Source of the DNA: Erigeron canadensis
Lineage: Eukaryota > Streptophyta > Magnoliopsida > Asterales > Asteraceae
Assembly (NCBI RefSeq): GCF_010389155.1
Contig: NC_057768.1
Coordinates: forward strand, 46,417,633 to 46,481,632
Length of the DNA: 64,000 bases
Direction of reading: 5' to 3'
Shown here: positions 37,201-49,602 of the stretch, piece after piece
How positions within the stretch are numbered: the first letter of the stretch is position 1
Layout: every line of letters begins with the position of its first letter
Notes under the pieces: generated by a model
The model's input: the letters and a program-made list of their open reading frames with translations, nothing else
Databases searched by the model: none
Told to the model about the DNA's origin: nothing
Translations under genes and position numbers: made by a program

Positions 37201-38612
37201 AATTGATATGTCTGCGGAAGAAGAAATGTTTACTTCTGGAAGGAGAAAACGTAAAACTGATTCTGTTGGTTCAGTGCACATCCAAAACGATATTGAGAAG
37301 TCGATAAGTGAAGCTTCATCTGGATCCGTGTCAAGAGATATACTGAATTTTACAGATTCCGTGACTGTACATGAATTTAATGCTGAAAGTACTGATTTTT
37401 GCAACAGCGTCCCCAAGAACTGGACATCCGTTATGACTAAGAGTGAGAAAATATTTGTGGATGATGCTACAAGCAAGAAAATTGATTTTGTCTCTGGAGA
37501 AGAAGCCTTAACGAAACATAAATTAAAACCTAAATTGGATAATATTATTGCAGAGGCAGAGCATAAACAGAAATATTCCGGAAAGCCAATAGATGAGGTT
37601 TCCAGGAGCAGTGCTATTATTAACACACATGAAATGGCTGTGGCCGATGTCATAGCCGAGAAAACTGATGTAGCTACTGTAGGAAATAGGTATGATTCTG
37701 AAAGAAAAGGAGTGCTTACTAAACGTAGGAGAAAGCGCAAAATGGATTCTGTTTCACCACAGATGATTCAGCAATATTTTGGACAACCAATAGGGGAAGC
37801 GTCCACGAGACTTGGCGGTAAGTCCTTTGTATATTTACGGTATTTTTGGAATAATGTGCATTTACTTACTTCAAATTTCATGTTTTATAGTTAGTCGATC
37901 TACACTGAAGCGTGTTTGCCGTGAGCTAAATATACCACGTTGGCCATTCCCGCAGCGCAACAACTGTTTCCATCTTAGTCTATCTGTTGTTATTCGCCTG
38001 CTGATTAGAGTTAAGAGGTGGAGCTGTTCAATTAGTAATCACGGCTTTTCTGCCAAGTGGTGGATTTGTGGAAAGCATAATGCTTTTGCTTTTAAATCAA
38101 ATCAATCGTATGATTCTCAAAAAGGAGAGACGATTTGTGACAGCATAGACACTGTGATTCCGTTTTCCAAGCCTCGTCAAGCATGCTTCGGTATATATGA
38201 AGCAGCGTGCTTGTTGTTGGGCTTAAAGCACTGGAGAAAGAGGACTATAGGAAAGCGTCCAAGACTGTGCAGTGACGGCGGGATTTCAGAAATTAGTATT
38301 TTAAATGCATTTCCAAACAAGAATGTTGTTAACGTCTCAGATACAACTAAGGTGACAGTGAAGGCAACATATAAAGACGATATGGTAAAGTTTGATTTCT
38401 ATCTTTCATCGGGGCTTTGGGAATTAAAAAAACAAGTGGCTCAAAGGATTAAGCTTCAAGAAACAAGATTTCATCTAAAATACAAGGATGAAGACGATGA
38501 TCTAATACTCATTGCTTGTGATGATGACCTCTGCAGCCTTGTGCCATTTTCGGCTACTTCAGCTAGTAATAAGAATACTATGAAACTAATAGTCGAGATG
38601 GCTAATGGTTAG
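34265..38612 (+). CDS. NIN-like (NLP) RWP-RK/PB1 protein with internal repeats
   Basis: Five exons: 34265-34448, 36236-36741, 36918-36965, 37079-37817 and 37891-38612, open throughout for about 732 aa. NLPs are nuclear transcription factors of nitrate responses, binding DNA by RWP-RK and pairing by PB1. Exon 2 encodes the GAF-like N-terminal domain (about residues 75-230). Exons 4-5 carry the RWP-RK region (about 460-520), and PB1 spans about 646-730 with the acidic motif KYKDEDDDLILIACDDDL. Three things are odd. The central second GAF region seen in the paralogue at 55069-60917 is missing. Exon 4 instead holds three diverged copies of a ~75-residue unit ending in an RWP-RK-like first half. 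The signature reads RWPFPQRN in place of RWPxRK. Exon 1 is chosen because its phase-1 GTAAGC donor fits the exon 2 acceptor and matches the paralogue's exon 1 length. DNA binding is uncertain. Confidence 0.8.
34712..35227. mobile_element. Fold-back element in intron 1 of first NLP-like gene
   Basis: Inverted ends (TTTTGAGTACAAGGGAAAAA on the left and its counterpart, ending ...TGTGTACTCAAA, on the right) enclose about 450 bp that are GC-richer than the intron and dense in CCGGCGA, CTCCTCC and CCACC runs. Overlapping open frames on both strands (34695-35241) come from this composition and have no domain. Its layout resembles the element at 9885-10428, although the ends differ. Confidence 0.65.
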
Positions 38613-39469
38613 TTTAAATGAGGGGGCGCAGACTTCAAATGTTCATTCTATTTTGTTAGTGTCAACATGCTATAGAGATATGTAATTATGGTATATGCTT
38701 AGAGGTGACAGGTTGTAATTAGTAGATTGTTAGATGTAGTTAGTTTTATTATATACCTGTGTATTTAAGCCATCTTTGCCACATTAGTGAAAACGTGTTT
38801 CACAAATTCTACCTATTTATGATGGTATGAAAACCATGATAATTTTCACTCATTCACTTCAATTTCAATTACGTTTTTCTCATCATCTCCAACAAAATAT
38901 TCTATCTTACTCTATTTTTTACAAAAGTTTGTCGAGGTGGACTGAACCTTCCTTAATACGGAGTAGTATTATTCTTAAGATACGATTTATGGAAACATTC
39001 CTTAGTTACCGTAATTAGATTCTTGACTGGTGTTTTCGAGCTAATACGGTATATGGGACTATGGGTTTCCATCAATCTACCTTTTTTGATAAATAAATTC
39101 AAGTTGATCGAAGAATCTTATACACATAGACTAATGAGTAATGACTAAACTTGTTGACCATCTGTACATGTTTTAATTTTTAAACTTTTATTTGGGTCCA
39201 GTTATAAGTCAAGGCCCAAATTAGAATTTGCATAGACTCAAAAAGATATTACTTGCATAGACTTTGATAGTTCGGCCCACTAAAGGGTTTTCATTGTGTA
39301 CAAAATAAGTTAGCCATTGCCATTAGGTATTGATGTGCCGCAGCTACTTTTAGTCTTTTACAACAAAAGTTTTAAGGTAACCTGATCTGTTTCTTCCATA
39401 AAGATTGTTTGATTTTTAGATTTTTTTGAACAATGTATCTTGAATTTAATGTTGCCACCATCACCATTC
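38613..39469. other. Intergenic, no gene recognised
   Basis: 3' flank of the first NLP-like gene followed by AT-rich sequence up to the hAT MITE. Nothing else is seen. Confidence 0.5.
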
Positions 39470-39867
39470 CAGTGGCGGAACCAGACACAAAAGTGACTGG
39501 TAGCACAATTTTTTTCCCACTAGTTTTGTATCGGCATAAAGTAACGATAATAATGGCAACGACTAAATTGTTACGACTTTTAGCCTTTTTTGTATGATTT
39601 TTGGCTATTTATAATGGATTTTTAAAAATATTTTGGCATTTTTAGTAGTTTTTGGTTATCATTTAGTTGTACAGATACATTTTTATAAGTTTTATTGAAA
39701 GAAAAATGTTTCAAAAGTTTAAAGTTGGTCACATTGACCGGTATCCCATATTTATTTGACCCATAGCACCAATAAAAAATACATCATTTTTCGAAAAATT
39801 TGTACTACATGAATTTAGCGGACCCGTAGCCCCGGCTACCCCTAACTTCAATGTGGTTCCGCCCCTG
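39470..39867. mobile_element. hAT-type MITE
   Basis: Inverted ends CAGTGGCGGAACC and GGTTCCGCCCCTG bound 398 bp. A perfect 8-bp duplication, CACCATTC, lies at 39462-39469 and 39868-39875. An 8-bp duplication and CAGNGGCG-type ends are characteristic of hAT elements. No transposase is present. Confidence 0.9.
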
Positions 39868-40342
39868 CACCATTCGCCGCCATCACACCATCACATCATT
39901 GTCGCATTGCGAGTGTATATTTTTATCTTCTAAAGTTTTTCCACCACCACCTTTACAACAGTTACATTTACATCAACCTACAACACTCGACACTGCCACT
40001 ATCACGAATAGTCGTCAACACCACCGGTTGCTGACAGCACCAAATTGCTGTCACGCCTACCGATACCGCATTACACAGGTACCGTGTTAGTTAAATTGAA
40101 TAAGTAAGCGTAGCATGATGAAATAGTATGTGATATGCGATATGTGTACCAAGACGGTACATGAAACCAATAGATTTTCACACATTAACCCTTTAAATTA
40201 GAGTAATGATGTATCCTCCTAAATTTTCTTTTATTATAAAATTATGACATGTTTACAAGATATAAGATTTAGAAAGAGGATAAATTAATGATTTTACTTT
40301 AATATAAAAGATTGTAGCTATGCATTTTAGAGCATTTAAAAC

Positions 40343-40781
40343 CAATGTTTTTAAATACCGGTATCTACCGGCCGGTATTACCGGTATTTGAGGGTACTCC
40401 GGTATTTTAATCCCGGTATTTTTCCGGTATTTTAACTATTTCATACCGCCCGGTATTTCCGGTATTACCATTCCGCTATTTCCGGTATTTTAATTTATTT
40501 TTTTTTGAAATTTTTTAAAATATTTTTTATGATACTTTAATGTTAGTTTTTGTAATATGTGAACTTTAAACCTTATGTTTTGTTATGAAATATCTATTTG
40601 GTATTATTTTTGAGTGAGTTATAACTATTTTTTAACTATTTTTGTTAAATTGTAATAAATTTTATAGAATAATAATAAAATAAGCTAAAATCACTGTATC
40701 GGCCGGTATTTCCGGTAAATCCGATAATACCGGAAATTTTTCCACACCGGTATGATTAAAATACCGGTTTTTAAAACATTG
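40343..40781. mobile_element. CCGG-rich fold-back MITE, copy 2
   Basis: 439 bp, ends CAATGTTTTTAAATACCGG and CCGGTTTTTAAAACATTG, with the 8-bp duplication TTTAAAAC at 40335-40342 and 40782-40789. It is the same family as 832-1267 in opposite orientation, again with many ATACCGG motifs at both ends and an AT-rich core. Confidence 0.85.
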
Positions 40782-41020
40782 TTTAAAACACACACAAACG
40801 CCTAAAAGTTATATAGTCTTTTGCAAATTTCTCACAACTATAAATAACGTACCTTCCGAAGTCATAACGGAGTCTTGACTCTCTTTCTGCCGGAGGAAAT
40901 TAGAAAAAAAAATATATTTGAATATCAATGAAGATGTATTGTCAATGTGAAAAATGGGACACAGATTCTCTATAATGACAATGTAGAATATACACTAATT
41001 GAAAGGGATGTGATGCAGTT

Positions 41021-42566
41021 TTTAATGAAAATGTGAATTATATTAAAATTCAAATATGTACACATTTACAAATAAATGCATTCTCGGACAGCCCCAAGAA
41101 TCATCAAACAAATTCGACAGCTACATTCTAATCTATACAAAGAAACAAACAGGAAAATACAAACTAAAATCCCATCAGTGATTCAAGACTAAAACCACAT
41201 TGACCAATTCACAAAACAAACAACATCCTATATACAAGAAACAACATCTCCCTCTTTTGCTCCAACAATAACTATCCTGCAAAGCAGACCCCGTATTTAT
41301 GCACAATATATCCAGTCAATTTTAAAAAACAGATCAGCACCAACTCAAACAATTCAAAAACCCAATTCACCCAGAAAGACTCAACCAGATTAGTGTTAGA
41401 AAGGGACCAAGAAGTGTCATCTTTCACCACTCTCTATTCCCAATCGCACACACTAATCCAGCTAATATACACTTCACAAAACCACAATACAGAATGACCA
41501 TACCACTAGATGGCAAACAAACTATTCTTTTTCCAGCAAAGGTCCCATTTATCAACCATAATCATCATATTTATGGATTTCTTTACTTTTAAAGCCAGCA
41601 TCTTTAACCTAACATTATACTTAATGCTCTTGCATAGTTCATCTCCATACCTTTCTCTCTTCTTGAGCAATCTATAATTCCTTTCTTGCCAAATATAGTA
41701 AACAGATGCAACAAGAACCAGCTTACACACAACCATTCCTATATTATTCTGCACTTTCTTTTCTGCAATTTCCTGAACAGAATTATCCATTCTATAACTC
41801 ACATTTTGCAGATTAGTCATTTTCCTCATGCAATCCCAAATTTCCATAGTGTAAGGACACTGAAAAAATAGATGCTCATGACTATCAGGACCTGCCTAAC
41901 AAAAAATGCAAAAAGAGTACCATTAGACTGTCATTTTTCCATTCTATCTTGTGTCATCAATCTACCCTGCATAGCTAACCATAAAATGAAAGCATGCCTA
42001 GGCACCATCTGGTTAAACCACACCACTTTACACCATCCAACACTTGGATTATCAATCCTGAGATCCTCCCAGGCCTGCTTTGTACTAAAATCCATTAATA
42101 GATTCTTATTTGTAAACCATTGGACTTTATCCTTTTTATCATCCTGCCAACTTGGTATATCAATCTTGCCAATATTAGGGAAATTAATCATCCACTCACT
42201 TGGCCAGTTTCACTTTCCTTCATTAAACATATCAGCCACTTTCATATTATCCTCCAATCTAGCATCATAAATTGTCCTTCTAGTTATATACTCACAAAGA
42301 GGACCCTGCTCACACCATTTGTCATACCATATAGAGATATGTTTCCCATTTCCAATCACATATCTAACATGGTTCTTAATCATATCTCTGACTTCAATCA
42401 TGATCTTCCAACCCCAACTATCACCCTTATCAACATCAACACTCCATATACTTTTACCTTTTAATCTCACAGTATTCACCCAATTAGCCCATAAAGAATC
42501 CTTATTCTCCAAAATTTTCCAAAACTGCCTAATTAGCAATACCTCATTCTATTTCTTCAAAATGGA
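41021..42566 (-). mobile_element. 5'-truncated LINE (L1-type) remnant
   Basis: Minus-strand open blocks at 42539-42210, 42191-41931 and 41847-41506 translate to the C-terminal part of a plant LINE polyprotein. Recognisable pieces are GNGKHISIWYDKWCEQGPL, WCKVVWFNQMVPRHAFILWL (the zinc-binding reverse-transcriptase region) and LVLASVYYIWQERNYRL. The frame is broken between blocks. The catalytic reverse transcriptase and endonuclease domains are absent, so the copy was truncated on insertion and has decayed since. The 8-bp repeat ATGCAGTT at 41013-41020 and 42567-42574 is the likely target duplication; the 3' A-tail is very short. Confidence 0.85.
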
Positions 42567-42674
42567 ATGCAGTTCAATAATACTTTGTTTTGGGTCAAAA
42601 ATGTCACAAGTTTAATTTTGTTATCCCTACATATTCTTTTTATCTAAATGGATCAATTCTGACATATATCAATT

Positions 42675-43065
42675 CCAAAAGGCTATATGCATGTTTAGGT
42701 ATTGGGGGTAAAAAAATAAAAAACCTCCCACACGTAAACCAGTTGAGGGTTATGTTTTGCAAGAGTTTTTCAAGAGCTTTTGAGGAGCTTTAAAATTTTA
42801 TTTTTGAATAAAAACTTTGTTAGGATGCAATTAGCTTTAACTTTTATTTGAAAGAAAAAGCTCCAAAATAATACGCTTCTTAAAGTAGCGTTTCAGGAGC
42901 TTTAGCTTTTCGTCATTAAAAATACACAAATTCCTCTTAAAGTTACGGTTACAGCTACCATACCAAGCAATTATAAAAAAATAAAAGCTCTAGGTAACAA
43001 CTTTGTTTAAAAGATACAACTTACAACTCTAACTTAAAGTTACAACTACTTTTTCCAAACATACC
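42675..43065. mobile_element. Possible Tourist-like MITE
   Basis: The right edge reads as the complement of GGGTATGTTTGGAAAAAG, and the left has GCATGTTTAGGTATTGGGGG. The interior contains AAGAGCTTTTGAGGAGCTTT-type runs common in PIF/Harbinger MITEs. Ends are diverged and no duplication was found. Confidence 0.4.
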
Positions 43066-43280
43066 CGAAGAATAGAAACAATTTAAGTAAGTTCTCAGTC
43101 TCATGTTTGAAAAGCAAGTAATAATAGGGTTAATGAACAAATTAAGTGAAAGTACTTTGAGTGTTGCGCGTTTCGATCGCGCGACTAACATCAGTACACC
43201 ACGAGAAGTTGATTTTTGTCATTTACTGTAATACTTTCCACCGATTAAATTATTTCCCTTTTTCAATAACCGAAAATATC

Positions 43281-46200
43281 ATGTCTATATGTACAAACGG
43301 GTACAAGTACCCTACTGATGTGACACTGACTGTATTTATCATCACGACGGCGGTTCCTTTGACACAGCTCCGACGTCGATTTTTCTCGCCGGCGATCTTA
43401 CCTACTCATCACACATTAAGAAGCTCGGAGTTACGTAAGTGAATATGCTTTATAATATTATTAATCACTTATTAAATGCTCGTCTTATGACTGTAAAGGG
43501 CCATTAATATTGTATTTTGGGTAACATTAATTTTGGATAGTAAAAGGAGTTACTTTGAAACAAATAAAGGGTACCACCCTGGACCGCCGTAAAAGAACAT
43601 AAATTCCCCCCTTTTTAGGCAATTGTTTTTTTTAATCCTTTTCTTTCTTGTCTGTTAATTTTGGGATTTATGGCAGGATATATGAGCCTGAAATTATATA
43701 TCAATGTGACAGATGTATAAATTGTATATGCTTAATTAGGCGTTCATCTGTTAATCATGATTCTTTTCGGTCTTTTTAAGTAATCACAACTTTCTAACTA
43801 ACGGTAATTAATAGTTTCCAAGTAGATTATGATGTTTGATAGTTGTTATAAACAAAATAAATTACCACCGAATATATAAAACTATTCTATCGCCATCTGT
43901 TGACACATTTTTGCTACATGTGTAAAGATCACAATTCGAAGCGTATAAACATGGTATAAAAAACACGGGACATGCGTTTTTTCATGCGAGAATACAATTG
44001 TGCAAACTTCCAATGTGTGAAGATGTTAAGAGTTGGTTGATTCGTTGTGCTGTATGCCTGTATGTTTGTGGATTGGTTTTTGTTTAAAGCATTTGTATTA
44101 CTTTATTGAATGTGAATATGTGATATTAGAATGGCAATGTATTTCTGGTTAATGTATCACAATCAGATTCTTTTGTGATCTAGGATTAACACAATAGTTG
44201 CGTTTTTTAATGCAGTACAATGGAACCTATATCTGCTCTGGGCATTTCACATATTCTTGCAAGGCAATTGTTTTTTAGCGTATGCTTCATACTGTTTCGA
44301 TATCAATCAGTCGAGGACATAATTTCTGAAGTGTTTGAGGAATTTAATTTCCTCCGAGAATCAGGTTTACTTCAGTTTTGGAAATGTATCGGATATCTTG
44401 ATTCAGAGGATATTGGGTGCAATCTTGTATTATTAGATAAGCCTTTTAGATTAACTGATCAAAACCATGAAGAACTCAAGAATTACAGGAGGAAATCTCA
44501 TGATAATGTTATTAGATTTGTTGGCGCACAAAAAAAGGTCACTGGAAACTGGTTTGCTGGGCGTGCAGCTCAAACAGGGATTGCAGATCATAGGACAAAA
44601 GATCTTGTACATAGTCATCATTATCAACAATATGCTGAAGCAGCAGGCATGGGGCAGTGCGTTCTGCCTGTGTTTTATGTTGTCGGTGATAGGAAGAAAC
44701 TCGCCGGAGTCATCGAGCTAGTCACAAGTGTACCAAAAGAAAGTTATGTTGAGGATTTCAATCAGTTGGTGCACTTACTGGGGGTTAGTTTTTTTCCTTT
44801 CATGAATTTAGTCGCAACTTTATTATGTTAACTGATCTCAGTCCCAAGATATGTTTGACATTTGAATTAGATACAAAGTCTTACCCTATCTGCAGAGTAT
44901 ATCAGGGTACCCAAAACCAATACTTTAGAGTAGTAGCTGACTAGCTGGTCTTATTTTCATTAAATTATTTAGAGATCTTTTGTTTGACTATTATTACATC
45001 TTAAGAAAAAAACAATTTTTTGTTATTTAGTTTGCACTTACAGTAGTAGACTATCAGTATATATATCAATTTGGAGGCTCCTACTCCTTGTAACTTGAAA
45101 CATTGGAAAATTTGAGATGGTTGTGGCTATTTCCAATTGTTTAAAATGTCAGTATTATTACATGACCCGAAGAATATTTCTGTTCTTTATTACATTTTTA
45201 TTAATCTTATCTGCACCTTTATAAAGTCAGAGACTTGGGTGTGTGTAATTTCAATGATCCTGCTTCTATCCAATTTGAAGGTCCTTAATTTTTTGATCCT
45301 TGTATTGAGAAATTTCAATCTATTTTTCAAAGTTCAGGATTGTTGATTACAGTTATGCAGGGAACAGCTTGCCATAGTTGCTTTTGACTCATGTGTTGAA
45401 GTTATAAATGGCAAAATGGGGCCTGGTTAGTTAGATAACATGTCAAAATCAGTAGTTCTTTGTGCATTTTAAAACAGGCATAGGTTGGTTAACATCCAAA
45501 TTTTTTTTGTGTTTATTATAGCAGTTTTTAATTGATGCCTGTTTAAAGTATCCTTACAACGACTATATTACTACTATATTATGACCAACATTTTAATATA
45601 TTGATCAGATGTAACAGCTCTTTGTCATGAAACAAAAAGCGACTTAAATTACTTTTGAAGTGTGATAGTATTACCGCAATATAGTATAGAAAATATTGCA
45701 AGCCAAACTGCAAAAGGAATCACTGTATCACAAGACAACCAAATTATACAACACATGAACACCAAAAAAAGTTGATGCATCTGTGTCTAGAAAAACTAGG
45801 GGTGACAATAAATACCTAACCCGACGGGGAAACTTAAAACCCGATACAACTGAGCAGGGGATTGGGCCAGTTATTCGATTTTGAGAGCTGATTTGGGATT
45901 ATTAACAAAAAAAATTGTGGTTTTGGTCCGGGTTCAGTATTTTGTAAAACCTATCCAATTATCCGATTACAACTCCGGACCATATTTCCCAAACCACATT
46001 TGTTATATAATATATGTATGCATATACATATAATACATATATCATATCATATCATCATATATATAATATATAGCATATGTGTGTGAGTGGATAAATATGT
46101 ATATAATGTTGTTTTTGGTAAATGAGAACCCTGGGTTTGGCAATCCGTCTAATTAATCGGGTTCTCGGGTCTGGGACTACCTAATCTTGTCCCAAACCTG

Positions 46201-47663
46201 GCCCATTGCTAATCCTCAGAAAAACCTAGTATGTGGATTGTGGAGCTACTCCTATAACCGTTTTACTTTATTAGCCACGTTAGAATTTGACTTTTTATAA
46301 AGATGCCTAACCTTTCCTCTTTGATTGATCGTCAACAATCTCCCCTCATGGTTGAGTGTGAGCAAACCTCGCTTCGCTGATGTCAAAATACTTTTGCTAT
46401 AGTATTGCTTTGAAATTATCCTGAACTACATATTTCTGTGAGATTTTTGTCACATCTGATGCTACTAGCAAATTATCTGCCGACTTGTAACTTATCATAT
46501 CTCAATACTTGTTGCTGAAATGAATTCGTATTTATAGGTGTATTTGGGAGGAATCCACAGATGCTTCTATTTGCTACCACCATATAACACAGCAAAAAAA
46601 GTAATATAATGAAACTTTCCTCGAGTTAACTAGCTTCTACTAATATCAATTGAGTGGCTGAAGAAGGTTTCTTTGATGATGTTTAACAAGATGATGAGTT
46701 TCACTAGGCGTTGATGCTCAGATCGAATTGTTAATTCTTGTAGTTTATGTTTGATTTATAGGTAGCCCGTTTTGGCATCTATACTTCTAGTTTCAGACAT
46801 ACTATTACATTTGTCTCTATTCCACTCATTTACCCAAGTTTGACCCGTTGACCTATGTTGTAGTCCGACTAGGGCTAACTTGAATCGCCATCCCCAAGTT
46901 GCGAATCGTGGCCGAGTAATCGGCCGATTTGTCCGATTTTAGAACCTTGTTCTGTAGTCCTTCAAATATAATTTGTTTTGTTGGTGTTCCAATTTTGTTT
47001 CCTTAGGACTTAAATTAGATATTGGAGTAGTGTTTACTAGTTTTACACTTTTACTTATTGCTACCTAGATTTAAGTTTTTTAAGAGGTTCACTTTTTTTA
47101 TTGGCTATTGCGGGTCTGTGTTTAATGGTTATGTGGAATTAAGATGTCTGTAATTACGAAGGGGTTCATATTCTACTTTCTTTTAGCCTCAAGTTTAAAT
47201 GCATTTATTTTGAACTCATTTATAAAGCTTTTGAAAGGTTTATGCATAGGAAACACTAGTTTATCATAGTGGATGCTCTTGTACTCATGAAAGTGTTCAA
47301 TTTATATTACCTAAAATTGTTTCCAGCAAAACATAAATGAAGGTTTGTTTTACTCTGCAGGGTAGAGGCTTAGAATCCAGTTACATGGGGAAGACGATAA
47401 AAGTTCAATATGATGATATGATCAAGTTTAACCTACCCATTTCAGCCAAGTTCACAGACCTGCTGAAGGAAGTGACAAACAGGTTCCAGGAATTAAAGTA
47501 CAAACATGTCTGTATCAAGTACAAAAGCAACCACCGGATTTCAAATGATGAAGACCTCCAGAAGTGCATGAAGGAATCCAATTCAAAGGGGGAAGCATTC
47601 ATCAGAATGTTTATTGAACACGTTGGTGGTACTTGTGATTGCACTTCGGGGGAGATAATCTGA
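43281..47663 (+). CDS. NLP-related GAF-like/PB1 protein lacking RWP-RK
   Basis: Three exons are proposed: 43281-43434, 44311-44783 and 47361-47663, about 309 aa. Exon 2 is 473 nt, exactly the length of exon 2 in the NLP-like gene at 55069, with the same phases. It encodes a GAF-like N-terminal domain (LLQFW, RAAQTGIADHRT, GVIELVTSVPK). Exon 3 encodes a PB1-like domain (KTIKVQYDDMIKFNLP) whose acidic part is reduced (YKSNHRISNDEDLQKC). No RWP-RK segment is present, and the 2.6-kb intron between exons shows none that I could identify. The N-terminus is uncertain: an ATG at 44220 in strong context (ACAATGG) after a TGCAG acceptor would give a different, hydrophobic start. By inference it could bind full NLPs through PB1 without binding DNA. 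It may instead be a decaying paralogue. Confidence 0.68.
45797..46217. mobile_element. hAT-like MITE in intron of GAF-like/PB1 gene
   Basis: The 421-bp element starts TAGGGGTGACAAT and ends ATTGCTAATCCTC (imperfect inverted ends), with the perfect 8-bp duplication AGAAAAAC at 45789-45796 and 46218-46225. The interior has GGGTTC/GAACCC-rich arms and an AT-rich (CATATA) centre. Confidence 0.8.
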
Positions 47664-49277
47664 TCATGACATCTTACTAATTAACCCAATTATTGGGACA
47701 ATAGCATTTGACCAACAATCTACACAACTTCTTATATCTATTTTTGACATCATCATCATTGTTTTTACTTTTCTGATCGAAGGTGTAAATTTTAGGATGA
47801 TTGTAGCTACAGGGTTCCCCATGTGTTTTATTTCATTAAATATAGTAATTATCTTTATTTTAGATAGCTAACAGTGTGTTCACATGAAAGAAGTTGACAT
47901 ATATTCCCGTTCTCTTGTTTCATCCGTTGTTCCATTTCATGCACTTTTTTGGTGTTTTTCTAGCCTATTTTCTACCGACCTATCAAAGTCGAGTCTTTTT
48001 TTCATTGATTTCATGTTCATTGCCTCTCATAAACCTCATTGCACAAAGTTCTTCAGCAAGTTCAGTAGAAGTCTCACCTTTTTCCATATTAAATTAACAA
48101 TTAACAACTAGGTTTGTTATGAAAATAACTCTTTTTACAATATATTTTAAATAAAAGAGTTATTTATAAATATATTCACAAAAAGTTGCCACACAAATAC
48201 AGAAAAAGAGCAAATAGGTATAGGTAGACTATCCGGAAGAAAAACATAAATAAAACTTTTTTTACCTTTTCAGTTTTACCCCTTACATATCTTAAAGTTG
48301 TGTAAAAGTAAGTAAAAGTAAGTAAGTAACTCCCAATTTCGCCTTTTACGGGTTTTGGGTCCCAATACCGTCTTCGACAATTGTGTTTGAGAGTCACTTA
48401 CTCAATTTCATTTATTATTAATTTTAGAACGATAATTGTTAGATGTTAATAATTTGAACTCCAGTAGTGACATTTAAGGTGAGTAGGAAATTGGAACTTG
48501 CACTCTCTTGCAGAATAAGAGTGATAACACGTATGACCACATAATCAAGAGGTAAATTCCCGAAACCACGTAAAATCAAGATCCAATCCTGGTCTCCAAA
48601 CCAATATCCTCTCCGAGTTCTTCAAAAAAGGACTCTGGCCACTTGATCTAAGACCAACTAGTTAATTTCATATATTATTATGTTACTATAACTTAAACTA
48701 TATAATATTATATTATTATGAAAGACAACTTAAATTACATGATATTATGAAAGGCTCAATACTAAAAAAAGAAAAACTAGAAACTGAAAAATTAAAATGG
48801 AGAGTTGACTATAACAGCTCATTAAGTCAATGATCCATTGGGGTTACTGGAACCCACATCAACAGTCCCTGTTAAAGACTAAAAGCTCTTATCTTAGAAG
48901 ATGGATTGAACCGATTCAAATGAAAATCTACAACCCTTTTCTCAACAAGTTCTTAAATGAACCGTGTCTTTTTTAGTTACAATCCATTTTTCATTTTAAA
49001 TAATCTGTCTCTTTTATGTTAGCCATAGTACCGGTCGGGCTAAATCGATTAATCCATTAAAATATCCTTGGTTTCCATGTAGGAATCAAAATTGATTTCA
49101 ATAAAATTTTTGCCTTGTTTTACGTGACCTCAAAATCTCCCATTCTCACATCAACAGTTGGTGATTGAAATCTATTGTATAATAAACAAGTATTCATTGA
49201 AAAAAAAACATTGAAAAAAAGCAAAACGCCGCTCTCAAATTCTAAACAATAAAAAAAACACTATACAAACCCTTTAA
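47664..49277. other. Intergenic, no gene recognised
   Basis: 3' flank of the GAF-like/PB1 gene and AT-rich spacer. The open frames at 47884-48111 have no family features. A short imperfect palindrome (ATAACTCTTTT...AAAAGAGTTAT) lies at 48125-48165. Confidence 0.5.
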
Positions 49278-49602
49278 GAGCACCCCCAATGTACATAGTA
49301 TTGGGTAGTATTGGATTTCAATACGGATGAATACCATTGAGAGTGTTATGTATTGGGTTAATATTGGAGAGTGTATTGGAAAATTGTGGTGGTGAATACG
49401 GAGGATTGCTTGTTTATTTTTTATTTTTTTTTCTCTCACATACTTTAATATATATTATTTAAAATGGTGGGTTCTAGATATATATTGGTATGTATTGGAT
49501 GTATTGGGTATTGGGTGTGAATAGAGAAAAATATATTAGAAAAAAGTTTTTATGATGTGACATTATATTGGATAGTATTCACCCCACCCATTGGGGGTGC
49601 TC
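49278..49602. mobile_element. PIF/Harbinger-type MITE
   Basis: 325 bp with inverted ends GAGCACCCCCAATG and CATTGGGGGTGCTC and a 3-bp TAA duplication (49275-49277 and 49603-49605). The three-base duplication and length fit Tourist-like MITEs. Copies of the word TATTGG recur inside. Confidence 0.8.

Noticed and set aside
43165..43195. T-arm-like hairpin GCGCG-ATCGAAA-CGCGC on the minus strand, suggesting a tRNA
   Set aside because: The stem and seven-base loop fit a T-arm, but no acceptor, D-arm or anticodon arm pairs around it. It may be a tRNA-derived relic only.
44220..44310. Start of the GAF-like/PB1 gene at the ATG at 44220
   Set aside because: Not excluded, but the acceptor at 44310 gives an exon of exactly 473 nt, as in the paralogue. 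The 30 residues before it are hydrophobic and unlike NLPs.
45355..45430. Exon-like stretch after a TGCAG acceptor in the intron of the GAF-like/PB1 gene (frame EQLAIVAFDSCVEV)
   Set aside because: It needs a phase that the upstream exon does not provide, and it does not resemble the NLP linker or RWP-RK.
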